From the NCBI RefSeq assembly GCF_038066595.1, contig NZ_JBBUTH010000009.1, positions 310,001-374,000 of the forward strand: 64,000 bases of DNA, given 5' to 3'. The position numbers and the translations under genes were made by a program. The stretch is from Pseudaquabacterium inlustre. GTDB lineage: Bacteria > Pseudomonadota > Gammaproteobacteria > Burkholderiales > Burkholderiaceae_C. Shown here one piece after another: positions 61,257 to 64,000 of the stretch (position 1 is the stretch's first letter; the number at the start of each line of letters is the position of its first letter). The notes beneath the pieces are model-generated. The model was not told the DNA's origin. It saw only the letters and a program-made list of their open reading frames with translations, and searched no databases.

Positions 61257-63587
61257 ATGCCCACCCCCGAGTCGCGCCGCCTGCAAACCCTGCTGAACCT
61301 TTCGTTGCCTGGTGGCCTGGGTGACAAGCCGCGAGAGGAGCTTCGCCAGCACACCGAAGAGATGGCTCGCCTCTTCAACGTGCCGGTCTGCCAGATCTCG
61401 GTGCTCGACCGCGACGCCCAGCATGTGCTGGCTGCCCACGGTCCTGCCCAGCAGGTCAACGACATGCGCCACTGCCTGTGCGCGCAGATGATCGCCCAGC
61501 AGGCGCCGCTGGTCGTGCCAGACCTGCAGGCCGATCCCCGCTGGCACGACCACCCGCTGCTGCAGGCCGATCCGCCGCTGCGCTTCTATGCTGGCGTGCC
61601 GGTGCCATCGCTGGCTGGCGTGTACTTCGGCGCGCTGTGCATCATGGACCACCGCCCGCGCCCGGACATCACGCCGCGCGAGCTGGGCCTGCTGCAGCGC
61701 CTGGCGGTGCTGATCAGCAGCAGCCTCGAACGGCGCATGCGCCACCACCGCCGCCGCATGGACGCCGAGCTGCTGTCGCATGGCCCCACGGCGGCCGTGG
61801 TGCTGCAACTCAGCAACGGCTGGCCGCCGGTCTACACCTCGGGCAACCTGCGCGAGGTGATCGGCCTGGACGCCGCCGATGCGCTGGCAGCAGGCACGCC
61901 CTTCGAGCAACTGATTCACGCCGACGACCGCAGCCGCTTCGCCGACGCGATGCGCGGCCACCTGGAAACCCCGCTGCCGGCGCTGCAGATCAGCTACCAG
62001 CTGGCCGGCAGCGGCGGGCGCTGCATCCGCCAGAGCACGTTCACGCTGCCGTCGCCGCGCCCCGGTGAGCCGCGACGCGTGTGCGCCTACCTGGTGGACG
62101 AGACCCGGCAGAAGCGCCTGGAGGCCTCGATCGCCGCCACCAAGGACCGCCTGTTGCTGGCGGTGGAATCGGCCCAGCTCGGCACCTTCGACCTCGACCT
62201 GCGCACCGGCATCGGCAGCATCAATGCCCGCCTGGCCGAGATCATCGGCCACCGGCTGGAGGACTACGAATACACGCCCTGGGGCTGGCTGGAGCGCGTG
62301 CACCCGCTCGACCGGCACTACCTCGACACCATGCGCAGCCAGCTGGCCGCGCTGGGCGACGGCAAGCAGTCGGTGGCCTACCGCGTGCGCCACAGCGACG
62401 GGCACTACGTGTGGGTGCAGAGCTACAGCAAGGTGGCCGAGCGCGATGCCGCCGGCATGCCGCAGCGCGTGGTGGGCACGCTGATGGACGTGACGGCGCA
62501 GAAGCACGACGAGCTCAAGCGCCAGCGCCAGCGCCAGCTGCTGGATGCGCTGAACGACGTGCAGGCCAGCTTCCTGCTGAACCAGGACATGCGTGCGGCC
62601 AGCAAGCGCCTGCTGGACCCGCTGTTGGCGATGAACGAGAGCCTGTTCGGCTTCATCGGCATCCTGCGCAAAGGGCCGGACGGCCAGCGCAGCCTGGTGC
62701 TGCCGGCCGTGTCCGACCTGGCCTGGGACGCCGCCACGCGCGGCCGCATGGCCATGCTGGAGCGCCAGGGCCGAGACCTGCACTTCGACAACTTCGACAA
62801 CCTGTTCGGCCACGTGATCACGCACGAGACCGTGGTGCGCAGCGCGCCCGACGCGCCGCACCCGGCCGCGCGCGGGCTGCCGCCGGGGCACCCACCGCTC
62901 TCCACCTTCCTGGGCATGCCCATCGTCTTCGACGGCCAGGTCACCGGCATGATCGGCCTGGCCAACCGCCCGGGTGGCTACGACGACGAGTTGGTGGCCC
63001 TGCTGACGCCGCTGACCACGACGCTGGGCGCGCTGATCCGCGCCCGCGAACTGGACGAGGCGCGCCGCAATGCCGAGGCCGAGTTGCAGCGCCTGGCCGT
63101 GGCCGACGGCCTGACCGGCCTGCTCAACCGCCGCGCCTTCATGGCCGCGCTGCAGGACACGCTGGAACGCTGCCACCGCGGCGACGGCCCGTGCACGCTG
63201 GCCATGCTGGACCTGGACCACTTCAAGCAGGTCAACGACCGCCACGGCCACCCGGCCGGCGACGAGGTGCTGCGCCACTTCGCCGAGGCCTTGCGCGGCG
63301 TGGCGCGCGAGGTGGACATCGCCGGCCGCCTGGGCGGCGAGGAGTTCGCGCTGCTGCTGCACGGCGTGGATGTGACCCAGGCGCTGGTGCCGCTGGAGCG
63401 CCTGCGCGCCAGCCTGGCGGCCCATCCGGTGCCCTGGGACGGCCAGCAGATCACCGTGACCGTGAGCATCGGCACGGCCGTGGTGCCCGAGCGAGGGGCT
63501 TCGATCCAGACCTGGCTGGCCGCCGCCGACCGTGCGCTGTACGCCGCCAAGCAGGGCGGGCGCGACCGCATCCACCCGGCCGACTGA
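61257..63587 (+). CDS. Soluble GAF-PAS-PAS-GAF-GGDEF diguanylate cyclase
   Basis: This 776-residue cytoplasmic protein contains GAF1 (~25-160; PVCQISVLDRDAQHVLAAHG), PAS1 (~175-285), PAS2 of the PAS_3 type (~295-415; EYTPWGWLERVHPLDR), GAF2 (~430-600) and GGDEF (~610-775). The active site is GGEEF at 693-697, with substrate-binding DLDHFKQVND before it and an REVD product-inhibition site at 684-687. It should make c-di-GMP under control of small-molecule, redox or light cues sensed by the N-terminal modules. No EAL domain is present. The start ATG at 61257 has no strong ribosome site; the GTG two codons upstream is possible. Confidence 0.92.
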   Translation: MPTPESRRLQTLLNLSLPGGLGDKPREELRQHTEEMARLFNVPVCQISVLDRDAQHVLAAHGPAQQVNDMRHCLCAQMIAQQAPLVVPDLQADPRWHDHPLLQADPPLRFYAGVPVPSLAGVYFGALCIMDHRPRPDITPRELGLLQRLAVLISSSLERRMRHHRRRMDAELLSHGPTAAVVLQLSNGWPPVYTSGNLREVIGLDAADALAAGTPFEQLIHADDRSRFADAMRGHLETPLPALQISYQLAGSGGRCIRQSTFTLPSPRPGEPRRVCAYLVDETRQKRLEASIAATKDRLLLAVESAQLGTFDLDLRTGIGSINARLAEIIGHRLEDYEYTPWGWLERVHPLDRHYLDTMRSQLAALGDGKQSVAYRVRHSDGHYVWVQSYSKVAERDAAGMPQRVVGTLMDVTAQKHDELKRQRQRQLLDALNDVQASFLLNQDMRAASKRLLDPLLAMNESLFGFIGILRKGPDGQRSLVLPAVSDLAWDAATRGRMAMLERQGRDLHFDNFDNLFGHVITHETVVRSAPDAPHPAARGLPPGHPPLSTFLGMPIVFDGQVTGMIGLANRPGGYDDELVALLTPLTTTLGALIRARELDEARRNAEAELQRLAVADGLTGLLNRRAFMAALQDTLERCHRGDGPCTLAMLDLDHFKQVNDRHGHPAGDEVLRHFAEALRGVAREVDIAGRLGGEEFALLLHGVDVTQALVPLERLRASLAAHPVPWDGQQITVTVSIGTAVVPERGASIQTWLAAADRALYAAKQGGRDRIHPAD

Positions 63588-63608
63588 GCGCCGGCACCGG
63601 CATCGCCG

Positions 63609-63971
63609 TCAGCGCAGCCAGGCCCGCACCTGGCCGACGAACTGGTCGATCTCGATCGGCTTGGTAATGCAGCCGTTGCAGCCCGCGGCCAGTGCCGCCT
63701 CGCGCTCGCGCGGCAGCGCCAGCGCGGTGAAGGCCACCAGCGGCAGCGTGGCCGTGGCCGGCGCGCGCCGCAGCAGCGCCGCCAGCGCAAAGCCGTCCAT
63801 GCCGGGCATGGCCAGGTCGAGCAGCATCACATCGGGCACGCGCAGCGACAGCTGGGCCAGCGCCGCCACCGCGCCGTCGGCCTCGATCACCTCGAAGCCG
63901 TCGCCGGCCAGCAGATGGGCCGCCAACTCGCGGTTCAGCGCGTTGTCATCGACGATCAGGCAGCAGGGCAT
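63609..63971 (-). CDS. Single-domain response regulator
   Basis: This 120-residue receiver begins MPCCLIVDDNALNRELAAHLL, with the phospho-Asp in MLLDLAMPGMDGFAL (near 52), Thr in AFTAL and Lys in CITKPIEIDQF. The layout is that of receivers detached from hybrid kinases (a downstream partner may lie beyond the window). It is convergent with the GGDEF gene across 21 bp. Three cysteines (two at positions 3-4, one near the C-terminal CNGC pair) are unusual but may not matter. Confidence 0.9.
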   Translation of the reverse strand: MPCCLIVDDNALNRELAAHLLAGDGFEVIEADGAVAALAQLSLRVPDVMLLDLAMPGMDGFALAALLRRAPATATLPLVAFTALALPREREAALAAGCNGCITKPIEIDQFVGQVRAWLR

Positions 63972-64000
63972 GGGGGCGGACGGTACGGCGGGCGCGGCCA

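Overview
The window is uniformly GC-rich chromosomal DNA with strong third-position G/C bias, which is why long antisense open frames appear opposite almost every gene. Gene content points to a betaproteobacterium of the order Burkholderiales, most like the Leptothrix/Rubrivivax/Ideonella/Roseateles type. The clues are a DUF3460 gene beside scpA, a urtABCDE plus urease locus, a PEP-CTERM esterase, an ahpC-ahpF pair, rdgC, a CYTH-CHAD protein, and many GGDEF, MASE-type and MCP signalling genes. No rRNA, tRNA, CRISPR array, transposase, integrase or prophage gene is visible. This call rests on gene content and recalled families, not on a phylogeny.

Layout. 1-1212: end of a branched-chain amino acid ABC transporter operon (livH, partial livM). 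1348-6416: a GGDEF/EAL protein and a secreted subtilase whose tail is eight perfect 6-residue repeats. 6804-10842: nitroreductase, MATE exporter, HCCA-isomerase-like protein, transglutaminase-like protein and a hotdog thioesterase. 10956-14370: ahpC, ahpF and rdgC. 14408-21026: PEP-CTERM GDSL esterase, mrp, an MCP and metG. 21031-23960: a three-gene signalling operon (receiver, solute-binding domain without a signal peptide, MASE1-type kinase). 24226-30295: SulP transporter, CYTH-CHAD, DUF3460, scpA, a voltage-gated K+ channel with a zinc ribbon, and yaeQ. 30322-40613: Tat-exported prolyl oligopeptidase, a kinase/receiver/kinase operon, GST, a second subtilase and a UbiA-family prenyltransferase. 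40645-57063: the nitrogen block. 57032-63971: a Cache MCP, serB, a trpB2-type gene, a GAF/PAS/GGDEF protein and a lone receiver.

The nitrogen block is the most interesting region. urtA-urtB-urtC-urtD-urtE (minus strand) encode a high-affinity urea ABC importer. Directly upstream on the same strand are a LuxR-type response regulator and a 1162-residue protein that joins an NCS1-type permease, an eight-cysteine cluster, two further membrane helices, a histidine kinase and a receiver. Divergently, ureA-(small His-rich membrane protein)-ureB-ureC-ureE-ureF-ureG encode urease and most of its nickel-insertion machinery; no ureD is present. The simplest reading is that the permease-kinase senses urea, a purine-degradation product or related compound and, through the LuxR-type regulator, drives urea uptake and hydrolysis.

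Several dispersed repeats sit between genes here. A stem-loop element occurs three times, with both its outer arms and its inner hairpin changed in compensating ways between copies. A roughly 70-bp element fills two within-operon gaps (livH-livM and ureB-ureC) in the same orientation relative to transcription. A perfect 29-bp inverted repeat lies between the permease-kinase and ureA.
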